DNA of 10,734 nt, taken from NCBI GenBank assembly GCA_039588915.1, contig JBDGYV010000064.1, positions 1 through 10,734 of the forward strand, read 5' to 3'. The notes under the pieces were generated by a model. It did no database searches and was not told the DNA's origin. It saw nothing but the letters and a program-made list of their open reading frames with translations. Positions 1 to 6,275 of the stretch are shown here, piece after piece. The DNA comes from CAMYLR01 sp039588915 (lineage in GTDB: Bacteria; Gemmatimonadota; Gemmatimonadetes; JACCXV01; JAHWKZ01). Numbering within the stretch: the stretch's first letter is position 1; every line of letters starts with the position of its first letter. The position numbers and the translations under genes are program-made.

Positions 1-1
1 T

Positions 2-181
2 CGCGTTCACGCCCCGTTGGGACTCGACCTTGGCGCCGAGACGCCGGCGGAGATCGCGGTCGCGGTGGCGGCCGAGATCGTGCTTCGTGCTCGCGGCGGG
101 ACCGGCCAGCCGCTCCGTGACGTCACCAACGTCGTCAAGTACGTTCGCGCGTTGACGGACTCTGCGGCAAGGGGATCATGA
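2..181 (+). CDS. XdhC family protein, C-terminal part (5' truncated by window edge)
   Basis: An open frame enters from the left edge and ends at TGA 179-181. The visible 59 residues read R-V-H-A-P-L-G-L-D-L-G-A-E-T-P-A-E-I-A and continue to an AEIV helix and a GxPLRD tail. This is the characteristic end of the XdhC Rossmann-type domain (consensus P-[IL]-G-L-x-[IL]-G-A-x-T-P-x-E-I-A). XdhC/CoxF/CoxI proteins bind molybdenum cofactor and help its sulfuration and insertion into xanthine dehydrogenase or CO-dehydrogenase-type enzymes in the cytoplasm. The stop overlaps the next start as ATGA, so the two genes are probably translationally coupled. Whether this gene also carries its own N-terminal CoxI domain cannot be seen here. 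Confidence 0.85.
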   Translation, partial: RVHAPLGLDLGAETPAEIAVAVAAEIVLRARGGTGQPLRDVTNVVKYVRALTDSAARGS

Positions 182-504
182 GTGAGTCGAGGGCGATTCT
201 GGCTGCGTTGGACGATGCCGCGCGGGGGAACCGCTCGGTAGCGTTGGCGACGATCGTCCGGGCGCGCGGATCGACGCCGCGTGGGGTAGGGAGCAAGATG
301 GTGATCGACCCGGAGTCGGGGGCGATCGGCACGATCGGCGGCGGCTGTGGCGAGGCTGAGGTGATGACCGAGGCTCAGGCCGCGCTGGCCGACGGTCGAC
401 CGCGGCTCGTGCGGGTTGATCTGACGGCCGACCTCTTCTCGTGGAGCCCGGCGATCTGTGGCGGTGTCTTCGACGTATTGATCGAGCCTCTCCGTCCCAC
501 CTAG
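178..504 (+). CDS. Stand-alone XdhC/CoxI N-terminal-domain protein
   Basis: This 108-residue protein consists only of the XdhC_CoxI domain. It has an N-terminal helix (residues 1-17), the strand-loop ARGSTPRGVGSKM (29-41), the glycine signature GTIGGGCGEAEV (51-62) and the closing CGG followed by VLIEP (94-104). Full-length XdhC proteins fuse this domain to a C-terminal Rossmann domain of the type that ends in the gene just upstream. Here the domain is a separate polypeptide whose ATG overlaps that gene's TGA by 4 nt. The inferred role is molybdenum-cofactor maturation for a molybdenum hydroxylase, acting with the upstream protein. No hydroxylase structural gene is in the window. The family call is strong; the exact role (xanthine- or CO-dehydrogenase type) is undetermined. 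Confidence 0.82.
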   Translation: MSESRAILAALDDAARGNRSVALATIVRARGSTPRGVGSKMVIDPESGAIGTIGGGCGEAEVMTEAQAALADGRPRLVRVDLTADLFSWSPAICGGVFDVLIEPLRPT

Positions 505-537
505 CGCGACAGCACCGTCGTTCCTACGTTCGGACAC

Positions 538-1311
538 ATGTTGTTTCTGATCACCAACGATGATGGCTACCTAGCCCCGGGCATCAAGGCCTTGGCTCGT
601 GCGCTGGACAGCGTCGGCGATGTCGTCATCGTGGCACCTGATCGTGAGCAGTCGGCTACCAGTCACTCTCTGACGCTGCACTACCCGCTCAGGATTCGGC
701 AAACGGCCGACAACGCGTACCACGTCGACGGCACACCAACCGACTGCGTGATGCTGGCTGTGAGCGCGCTATTGGAACGGCAGCCCGATTTCGTTTTCAG
801 CGGCATCAATCATGGCGGAAACATGGGCGAGGACATCCTGTACTCCGGTACGGTGTCGGCGGCGATGGAGGGGACGTTGCTCGGCATCCCGTCGATCGCG
901 ATCTCACTGTCTCAGGGCAACGAGCAGTGGATCGAAGGGTACGAGTCGGTGGTGCGACGCTTAGCCGAGGAGATCGTTCAGGGGTCGGTCGACGGGACCT
1001 TCCCGTCCAACACGCTGCTGAACATCAATCTGCCGGATCGTGACCCGGCCCAAGTGCGGGGGACCAAGGTGACCTCGCTGGGGAAGCGGATGTACGAAGA
1101 CCCGGTGGTGACCGACGTCGATCCACACGGCAAGACGTACTACTGGATCGGCGGTGGCGCCCCAACGTGGGAGGGACCGGAAGGCTCAGACTTCCTGGCG
1201 GTCCAGGCCGGCTACATCTCGATCACGCCGATTCAGCTCGATCTCACCAACCATCGGGCAATCCCCGATCTCAAGCGCTGGGAAGACGTGTCGCTGCGGG
1301 GGGAACGCTGA
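538..1311 (+). CDS. surE: 5'/3'-nucleotidase SurE
   Basis: This 257-residue protein is full length for SurE, a divalent-metal-dependent phosphatase that dephosphorylates nucleoside 5'- and 3'-monophosphates in the cytoplasm. The N-terminal LITNDDG places the metal-binding aspartates at D8 and D9. PDREQSA supplies S39, and SGINHGGN with N91 completes the metal site, followed by the LYSGTVSAAMEG segment (101-111). GTPTDCV (65-71) and NINLP further on are also typical. The start at 538 puts TNDDG at the family position, but the 33 bp upstream show no convincing Shine-Dalgarno sequence, so initiation may be weak or leaderless. The stop lies 18 bp before the first canonical in-frame start of the DUF368 gene and overlaps a possible CTG start by 2 nt. 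Confidence 0.95.
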   Translation: MLFLITNDDGYLAPGIKALARALDSVGDVVIVAPDREQSATSHSLTLHYPLRIRQTADNAYHVDGTPTDCVMLAVSALLERQPDFVFSGINHGGNMGEDILYSGTVSAAMEGTLLGIPSIAISLSQGNEQWIEGYESVVRRLAEEIVQGSVDGTFPSNTLLNINLPDRDPAQVRGTKVTSLGKRMYEDPVVTDVDPHGKTYYWIGGGAPTWEGPEGSDFLAVQAGYISITPIQLDLTNHRAIPDLKRWEDVSLRGER

Positions 1312-1328
1312 CGGCGGTCCGGTTCCCG

Positions 1329-2291
1329 TTGCTGGCTGTGCGGGGCGCGATCGGCGGGGTGCTGATGGGCTTGGCCAATCTGGTGCCCGGGATCAGCGGC
1401 GGTACGATGCTGCTGGCGGCTGGCGTGTACCCGCGTTTCGTGCGGGCGGTGGCCGAGGTTTCGACGCTGCGGTTCGTGCGCTCTTCGGTCGTCGTGCTGG
1501 CGACGGTCGTCGGGGCGGCGTTGATAGCCGTGCTGTTGTTCGCTGGTGCGATCAAGGAGCTGGTCGTTTACCAGCGCTGGATCATGTACAGCCTCTTTAT
1601 CGGGTTGACGCTCGGAGGCATACCGGTGGTGTGGCGGATGGTGCGTCCACCGACGCGGGCGACGTGGGTCGGTGCCGTTGGCGGGTTGGGGGCGATGACG
1701 ATTCTGGCGATCCTCCAACAAGCTGGGACGACCACCGCAGGAGCCTCCGCAGGCGGCACGGTCATGTTGCTGATCGCTGGAGTCGCGGGTGCCAGTGCGA
1801 TGATCCTTCCCGGGGTGAGCGGGGGCTATTTGCTCCTAGTTCTGGGCCAGTACATCCCGATCCTCTCGGCGATCGACGCATTCAAGCTCGCGCTCGAAGG
1901 GCGCGACCTGGTCGCCGCCATGGAGCCGACGCTTCGAGTGATCCTCCCGGTCGGAATCGGCGTTATCGTGGGCGTAGTGGCGGTCAGCAATCTGTTGCGG
2001 TGGCTCTTGTCGAAACACGCAAAGCCAACGCTCGGTGTGCTCCTCGGGTTATTGATCGGCGCCGTCGTGGGTCTGTGGCCGTTCCAGCGAACGGCGGATC
2101 CGGTGCTCGGGGAGACCGTCATCAAGGGGCAGGTGGTGACCGCCGAGAACATCGCCGAGTTCGACCCCGAGGATTACCCGACGACTTTCTTCTCGCCGAA
2201 GTCCAATCAGGTGGTCGGGGCGATGGCGCTCATCCTAGCCGGCGGCGCGGTGACGCTGCTGATCTCGCGCTTTGGACGCGAAGAGAGCTAA
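1329..2291 (+). CDS. DUF368 family polyprenyl-phosphate translocase (PopT type)
   Basis: This is a polytopic membrane protein of about 320 residues with many hydrophobic segments. It has the two inverted-repeat signatures of DUF368: LMGLANLVPGISGG (PGISGG at residues 20-25 from TTG 1329) and MILPGVSGGYLLL (PGVSGG at 161-166). Characterised DUF368 proteins move undecaprenyl phosphate, the recycled carrier lipid of wall and glycan synthesis, back across the cytoplasmic membrane. The start is uncertain. The frame stays open far upstream into surE, but an ATG at 1167 would give a 145-bp overlap and a hydrophilic leader that looks like out-of-frame surE. TTG 1329 is the first ordinary start after surE. 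CTG 1308, overlapping the surE stop and preceded by a G-run, would give a more natural N-terminus. The stop codon lies inside a hairpin. Confidence 0.88.
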   Translation: MLAVRGAIGGVLMGLANLVPGISGGTMLLAAGVYPRFVRAVAEVSTLRFVRSSVVVLATVVGAALIAVLLFAGAIKELVVYQRWIMYSLFIGLTLGGIPVVWRMVRPPTRATWVGAVGGLGAMTILAILQQAGTTTAGASAGGTVMLLIAGVAGASAMILPGVSGGYLLLVLGQYIPILSAIDAFKLALEGRDLVAAMEPTLRVILPVGIGVIVGVVAVSNLLRWLLSKHAKPTLGVLLGLLIGAVVGLWPFQRTADPVLGETVIKGQVVTAENIAEFDPEDYPTTFFSPKSNQVVGAMALILAGGAVTLLISRFGREES

Positions 2292-2321
2292 GAGGGTCGC
2301 TGAACGCGATTGACCCTCTTA
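2289..2321 (+). terminator. Hairpin at the end of the DUF368 gene
   Basis: Arms TAAGAGGGTC (2289-2298) and GACCCTCTTA (2312-2321) are perfectly complementary over 10 bp with a 13-nt loop. The left arm begins at the DUF368 stop codon. There is no good U-tract directly after it, so it may be a weak intrinsic terminator or an RNA 3'-end stabiliser. Its right arm supplies most of the -35 box of the next promoter. Confidence 0.5.
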
Positions 2322-2338
2322 TAGGCAGGATCTATTTT
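2310..2338 (+). promoter_or_regulatory. Sigma70-like promoter of tRNA-Pro
   Basis: TTGACC (2310-2315) and TATTTT (2333-2338) are separated by 17 bp, the ideal sigma70 spacing. The predicted start near 2345 is about 8 nt before the mature tRNA. The stretch after the -10 box is GC-rich (GCGTGTCCC), as in stringently controlled stable-RNA promoters. The -35 box sits inside the right arm of the preceding hairpin. Confidence 0.6.
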
Positions 2339-2352
2339 GCGTGTCCCACCGT

Positions 2353-2429
2353 CGGGGAGTAGCTCAGCTCGGTAGAGCACTACGTTCGGGACGTAGGGGT
2401 CGCAGGTTCAAATCCTGTCTCCCCGACCA
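2353..2429 (+). tRNA. tRNA-Pro (anticodon CGG)
   Basis: A full cloverleaf can be read. The acceptor arms are CGGGGAG and CTCCCCG. The D arm is GCTC/GAGC. The anticodon stem is CTACG/CGTAG around the loop TTCGGGA, giving anticodon CGG, which reads CCG proline codons. The variable loop is GGGTC and the T arm is GCAGG-TTCAAAT-CCTGT. Discriminator A is followed by an encoded CCA (2427-2429). CCG is expected to be a common proline codon in DNA this GC-rich. Confidence 0.95.
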
Positions 2430-2435
2430 TGATGT

Positions 2436-2465
2436 GAAGCGCGCGGTCATCCGACCGCGCGCTTC
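2436..2465. terminator. Strong bidirectional hairpin between tRNA-Pro and the TonB receptor gene
   Basis: Arms 2436-2448 (GAAGCGCGCGGTC) and 2453-2465 are perfectly complementary over 13 bp around the 4-nt loop ATCC. The hairpin starts 7 nt after the tRNA CCA and ends 10 nt from the stop of the convergent receptor gene, so it probably terminates both. The following T content (TTC, then GTTTG) is modest. Confidence 0.75.
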
Positions 2466-2475
2466 TTCACGTTTG

Positions 2476-5004
2476 CTAGAAGGTGAACGTGACCCCGCCG
2501 ATCGCGCGGGATCCAAGCACTGAGCCACCGTAGAGTTGGTAGTGCTCTTTGTCGAGCACGTTTGTCCACACCAAGTTGACCCGAGTGTTCTCGTTGAAGT
2601 TGAATCCGCCGGTCAGGTCGGCGGTGGCGTAACCCGGGACGCTCCCTGCGAAGACGCCTGCCGCCCAGTCCATCGCGTCCTGCATGTGGACCTTGACGCC
2701 GGCGTGGAACCGATCCGGTTGGCTGTACGTGATGCCGATGTTGCCTTTGTTCTCCGGCGTGTTTGGAAGCAGCTCGTCCTCTGGAATCTGGGCCCCTTCG
2801 GTGCTCGTGTTGTCGTCGATCTCGAAGTCAAAGAACGTGTAGTTAGCATCGACTTCCAGGTTCGGTGTCAGGAGGAACGTGAAGCCGATCTCCACACCTT
2901 GCTCGCTGACCTCGCCGGCATTGGTGTACGACACGACAAACGCAGGGCTGCCATCCGCCAGGTTGGTGAACGCGGCGGCCTGAGGCCCAAGGTTGCTTTG
3001 AATCGCCCCAATCACGGTTGGTGCGAGTGGCTCCAGCGGCCCGCCGGGACCAAAACTGGCTGGCAGCTCGTATGGCGCGAAGTCGTCGGGGTTCACGCCC
3101 GGCAATAGGTCGGTGACGAAATCGTCGATCTTGTTGAAGTACACGTCCACGGTGGCGAACACCCGACCGCCAGCCAATGTCCCTTTGTAACCGACCTCGT
3201 AGCCGGTCAACTCCTCGACGTTCAGATCAGCGTTGCCTCGTGCCAGCACCGGCGTGAGACCGAAGCCGAGCGGAAGGGCGGGAACACAGGTTGGCGCTGC
3301 CGGGCAGCCTGTCGCTTGACCGACGGCTGCTTCGATCCCTGCCTGCAGTGGCGCGAGGTCGACCGGTTGGCCAGCCGGGACGTTGAGGAAGAGCTCCGAG
3401 TAGTTGGGGATCTGGTACGCCTGGTTGAACGTGAACCGGATCGAGTTGTTGGCGTCCGGCGATAGGACGATCGCTGCCTTGGGCGCCACCTTATCGGCGT
3501 CGATCACCGTGAAGTGATCGTACCGGAGGGCGAACAGACCGCTGAACATTGGGTTGAACTGGTACTCGGCCTGGCCGAACACGCTGGTGATCGTGTCGTC
3601 CTGTTTGTCGTCCATCAACGTTCCCTCGGTATCGACCGAGTACCAGCGGTTCGAGACCCCACCGACCAGTTGAAACGCGCCGTCGTCGGCGGTGACGTTG
3701 CCCTGTAATTCGAGGTGGAAGATGTCTGACACCTCGCGTAGCTCGAGTCCCGACTGCAGCGACGTCTGATTGTTCCCGCCAACTCCGGGGTCGTTGCTGC
3801 GCCGCCCGCTGTACCAACCCATCGCCGTGAAGCGCTCGGATGCGTACTGACTGCGGAACCACGGGCGGTTGGCGCCGTTGATTTGAACCCGCCCGATGCC
3901 GGTTACGAAGATCTCGTTCTCGACGTGCGTCGATCCGCCCTCGACCGACCACAGCGATCCGTTGTCGAGGTTGTAGTCGAGGCGTGCACTGCCGTAAAGC
4001 TGGTTGACCGCGTCTTCGTCGACGGGAGCTGCCTCCACCGGTAGCGGACCGTACTCGAACTGGCAAGCTGACGCCTCACAGTCGCCCGCTTCCGCCCGAG
4101 TCCGGGATTCAGAGAACGAGTTGCCGACCGAGACGTACCCGAGGTTGCCCTTGTAACCCCAATTGCCGCTCTCGGATTGGCCGGCGTGCCGGAAGTCGAC
4201 CCTCCCGGTCTCGCGCTCGCCACCGCTGGCCGACAGCTTGCTGCCGATAATGTCCCCCGGCGCCGGGGTGGTGATGTTCAACACGCCGCTAAACGCGTTG
4301 GCGCCGTAGAGCGCCGAGCCCGGGCCACGGACGAAATCGAGCCGGCCGAGGTCTTCGAGCGGCATCGAAAGCGATGTCCACTCTTGCGATTGCAGGAACC
4401 CAAGCGATCGGTCGACGCCGTCTTGCAGGACGAGCACCCGGCGATTGAGCGACGAGTTGTAACCCCGCGCGTTGATGTTGAAATCCTGCACGCCGCTCTG
4501 AACGACGTCGATCCCGGGCTTGCCCTGGAACAGCTTGGGGAGCTGACCGTGGAAAGCTTCCCGCTGGAGCTCTTCACCGGAGACGACGCTCACCGCGGCC
4601 GGGGCCTCGACGATTCGCGTCGGTCGGCGCGAAGCGCCAACGACAGTTATGGTCCCCATTTCCAGGTATCCCTCGACCAGCGCCACATCTGCGTTGGCCA
4701 CGCCGCCCGCCTCCACGGTGACCGTTTCGCGATGCGTCTCGTAGCCGAGGATGTTGAAGACAAGGGTCTGATCGCCGGCGGGGACATTGGCGATCGAGAA
4801 CGTGCCGCGTTGACCGCTCACGGTTCCGAGCCCGGTGCCTTCGACGGCGATCTGGACGTTTCCAACGCCGGCGTCCGTTTGCGCTTCGGTTACGACGCCG
4901 GTGATCCGACCTGTACCTTGGCCCTGGACGCGATCGGCAGCACCGACCACGAGCACGAGTGTGGTCAGGATCGATGTCGCGATTCTCCAACTAAAGTGTC
5001 TCAT
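2476..5004 (-). CDS. TonB-dependent outer-membrane receptor with carboxypeptidase-regulatory-like domain
   Basis: This 842-residue protein has the order signal peptide, regulatory-like domain, plug and barrel. The signal peptide is residues 1 to about 28 (MRHFSWRIATS, a hydrophobic LVLVVG core, then a small-residue exit). About 30-110 is a CarboxypepD_reg-like beta-sandwich (GRITGVV, GTFSIANVPAG, LGYE). The plug follows at about 118-250 (ITVVG as a possible TonB box; RVLVLQDGVDR; LDFVRGPGSALYG). The barrel ends in GGVTFTF with a terminal Phe for outer-membrane assembly. The family imports siderophores, cobalamin, glycans or other large nutrients using TonB/ExbBD energy; the substrate cannot be read here. 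ATG 5004 is chosen because GGGAG lies just upstream and a signal peptide follows at once; the frame stays open to 5094, but that extension lies over the promoter region. Two cysteine pairs (about residues 306-313 and 565-572) may form disulfides in exposed loops. No TonB or transport partner is adjacent. Confidence 0.93.
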   Translation of the reverse strand: MRHFSWRIATSILTTLVLVVGAADRVQGQGTGRITGVVTEAQTDAGVGNVQIAVEGTGLGTVSGQRGTFSIANVPAGDQTLVFNILGYETHRETVTVEAGGVANADVALVEGYLEMGTITVVGASRRPTRIVEAPAAVSVVSGEELQREAFHGQLPKLFQGKPGIDVVQSGVQDFNINARGYNSSLNRRVLVLQDGVDRSLGFLQSQEWTSLSMPLEDLGRLDFVRGPGSALYGANAFSGVLNITTPAPGDIIGSKLSASGGERETGRVDFRHAGQSESGNWGYKGNLGYVSVGNSFSESRTRAEAGDCEASACQFEYGPLPVEAAPVDEDAVNQLYGSARLDYNLDNGSLWSVEGGSTHVENEIFVTGIGRVQINGANRPWFRSQYASERFTAMGWYSGRRSNDPGVGGNNQTSLQSGLELREVSDIFHLELQGNVTADDGAFQLVGGVSNRWYSVDTEGTLMDDKQDDTITSVFGQAEYQFNPMFSGLFALRYDHFTVIDADKVAPKAAIVLSPDANNSIRFTFNQAYQIPNYSELFLNVPAGQPVDLAPLQAGIEAAVGQATGCPAAPTCVPALPLGFGLTPVLARGNADLNVEELTGYEVGYKGTLAGGRVFATVDVYFNKIDDFVTDLLPGVNPDDFAPYELPASFGPGGPLEPLAPTVIGAIQSNLGPQAAAFTNLADGSPAFVVSYTNAGEVSEQGVEIGFTFLLTPNLEVDANYTFFDFEIDDNTSTEGAQIPEDELLPNTPENKGNIGITYSQPDRFHAGVKVHMQDAMDWAAGVFAGSVPGYATADLTGGFNFNENTRVNLVWTNVLDKEHYQLYGGSVLGSRAIGGVTFTF

Positions 5005-5134
5005 AAAGGCTCCCGGTGGGTTTGAGCCATTTGCAATCTCGATTTGGACTGTTGTGTATATAGATACGATAGAAACGGAAACGCAAAAACTCAATGATTA
5101 CTCAACGGGTAGATGGTATCGAGCGGAGTGAGAA
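5005..5134. promoter_or_regulatory. Divergent promoter region between the TonB receptor and the M23 lipoprotein genes
   Basis: This is the most AT-rich stretch of the window and separates divergent genes. On the minus strand TTGCGT (plus 5081-5086) and TATATA (plus 5057-5062) are 18 bp apart, a plausible promoter for the receptor with a leader of about 45 nt. On the plus strand TTGGAC (5044-5049) with TACGAT or GATAGA downstream is a weaker candidate for the lipoprotein operon. The receptor leader also holds a small hairpin over its ribosome binding site. Confidence 0.45.
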
Positions 5135-5689
5135 CTGAGTATCTTTGACAGGATTAGACTGCTACCGGCCCTGATCTTGCTGGTCGGGTGCTCGACGGTG
5201 TACACGCAGGCACCGGTTAGGGAGGGGACCAGACCGCCCGTCGCTGCGGTCGGCTCGCTGACTGGGGTTCTCGGTGCGCTCGTCTGGCCGCTAGCATCGG
5301 ATCAGGCTTCGATCGTGAGCTCCAGATACGGTGTCCGACGCAATCCAAGCGGAAACGGGAGGCGATTCCATGCCGGGCTCGATCTGCGCGCCGATCAGGG
5401 AACGCCCGTCCACGCGGTCGCCAGCGGTCGAGTGCTGACGAGTGGACGGTCAGGCGCTTATGGGAACCTGGTCATCGTAGATCACGGGGCCGATCTTCAT
5501 TCGCTGTACGCCCACCACGTCCGGAATCTGGTGCGGGAAGGCGAAACGGTCCGGCGCGGCCAGGTTATTGCGCGAGTGGGGCACACCGGGAACGCGACCG
5601 GTGATCACCTACACTTCGAGCTGCGGTGGCAGGGTGGTACGGTCGATCCCCTAACGGTACTGCCGCCGCTCGAACATTCGAGCCGGTAG
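5135..5689 (+). CDS. M23 (LytM-type) metallopeptidase lipoprotein, probable CTG start
   Basis: The LytM domain carries the zinc and catalytic residues. Counted from the TTG at 5177, they are HAGLD (H65, D69), YAHH (H113) and the closing HLHFE (H144, H146). The family cleaves peptidoglycan cross-links or, when degenerate, activates amidases; here the motifs are intact, so it may be an active endopeptidase in the periplasm. The first ordinary start, TTG 5177, leaves only MLVGC before the lipobox, with no charged or hydrophobic signal region. Reading from CTG 5135 gives MSIFDRIR, then LLPALILL, then LVGC with Cys19 as the lipidated residue, a textbook lipoprotein signal; GGAG at 5125-5128 lies 6 nt before it. 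The frame closes at TGA 5129-5131. The gene is followed after 18 bp by apt, so the two are likely co-transcribed. The family is confident; the start is inference. Confidence 0.88.
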   Translation: MSIFDRIRLLPALILLVGCSTVYTQAPVREGTRPPVAAVGSLTGVLGALVWPLASDQASIVSSRYGVRRNPSGNGRRFHAGLDLRADQGTPVHAVASGRVLTSGRSGAYGNLVIVDHGADLHSLYAHHVRNLVREGETVRRGQVIARVGHTGNATGDHLHFELRWQGGTVDPLTVLPPLEHSSR

Positions 5690-5707
5690 TGGCATGACGG
5701 AGGAGAT

Positions 5708-6244
5708 GTGCGAGACGAGAGCCTGGAAACGCGGCTAAAAAGCGTGATCCGAAACATCCCGGATTTCCCGCAATCGGGTATTCAGTTCAAGGACATCACA
5801 CCGATCTTGCTCGACCCGACTCTGTTCGAAGAGTCGATCGAAGCGTTTGCTCAGTTCGCTAAAGCCCGTAATGCACATAAGATCATCGGCGTGGACGCTC
5901 GCGGGTTCTTGTTTGCCGCCCCGGTAGCCAATCGCCTCGGGGTCGGGCTCGTGGTCGTCCGCAAGGAAGGCAAGCTTCCTTATGAAACCCACCGCGAGTC
6001 GTACGCGCTCGAGTACGGAACCAATACCCTGGAACTCCACACCGATGCCATCGCCGACGGCGAGAACGTGGTAGTGATCGATGATTTGCTGGCGACCGGT
6101 GGAACGACCGAGGCCGCGATCGGTCTCGTCAAGGCGGCCGGGGGTAAGATCTGTGGCTTAGGCTTCGTGATCGAGTTGGGGTTTCTCAATGGTCGCGACA
6201 AGCTCGATGGTTTTGAGCATCTGAGTCTGGCGGTCTACGAATGA
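5708..6244 (+). CDS. apt: Adenine phosphoribosyltransferase
   Basis: This 178-residue protein has the usual Apt length and order: IRNIPDFPQSGIQFKDITPIL (from residue 14), the ARGF turn (64-67), KEGKLPYET (87-94) and the PRPP-binding loop VVVIDDLLATGGT (121-133). It salvages adenine with PRPP to AMP plus pyrophosphate in the cytoplasm. The start is GTG 5708, behind GGAGGAG at 5699-5705. An ATG at 5706 overlaps it but is in another frame. It sits 18 bp after the M23 lipoprotein gene and 31 bp before an uncharacterised gene in the same direction. Confidence 0.97.
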   Translation: MRDESLETRLKSVIRNIPDFPQSGIQFKDITPILLDPTLFEESIEAFAQFAKARNAHKIIGVDARGFLFAAPVANRLGVGLVVVRKEGKLPYETHRESYALEYGTNTLELHTDAIADGENVVVIDDLLATGGTTEAAIGLVKAAGGKICGLGFVIELGFLNGRDKLDGFEHLSLAVYE

Positions 6245-6275
6245 ACGCGGCTCGCGCGGACGCACAGGGGCATCG

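Noticed and set aside
7..537. A 176-residue minus-strand open frame over the XdhC genes
   Set aside because: The plus strand holds two recognisable XdhC-family reading frames with a 4-nt overlap; the antisense translation is Arg/Pro-rich and without motifs.
1167..1328. ATG 1167 as the start of the DUF368 protein
   Set aside because: It would overlap surE by 145 bp and add 54 hydrophilic residues that only mirror surE in another frame, with no membrane character.
1154..2362. A 402-residue plus-strand open frame overlapping surE, the DUF368 gene and tRNA-Pro
   Set aside because: Its translation is Arg/Gly-rich low-complexity sequence typical of an out-of-frame reading in GC-rich DNA, it runs into a tRNA, and it hides two clearly conserved genes.
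4177..5025. A 282-residue plus-strand open frame antisense to the TonB receptor
   Set aside because: The receptor on the other strand has conserved signal peptide, plug and barrel motifs; the antisense reading resembles no family and has no promoter or ribosome binding site.
5005..5094. TTG 5094 as the start of the TonB receptor
   Set aside because: It would add 30 residues before a complete signal peptide and ribosome binding site, and it lies on the likely promoter.
5706..5708. ATG 5706 as the apt start
   Set aside because: It is not in the apt frame; GTG 5708 is, and gives the family N-terminus.
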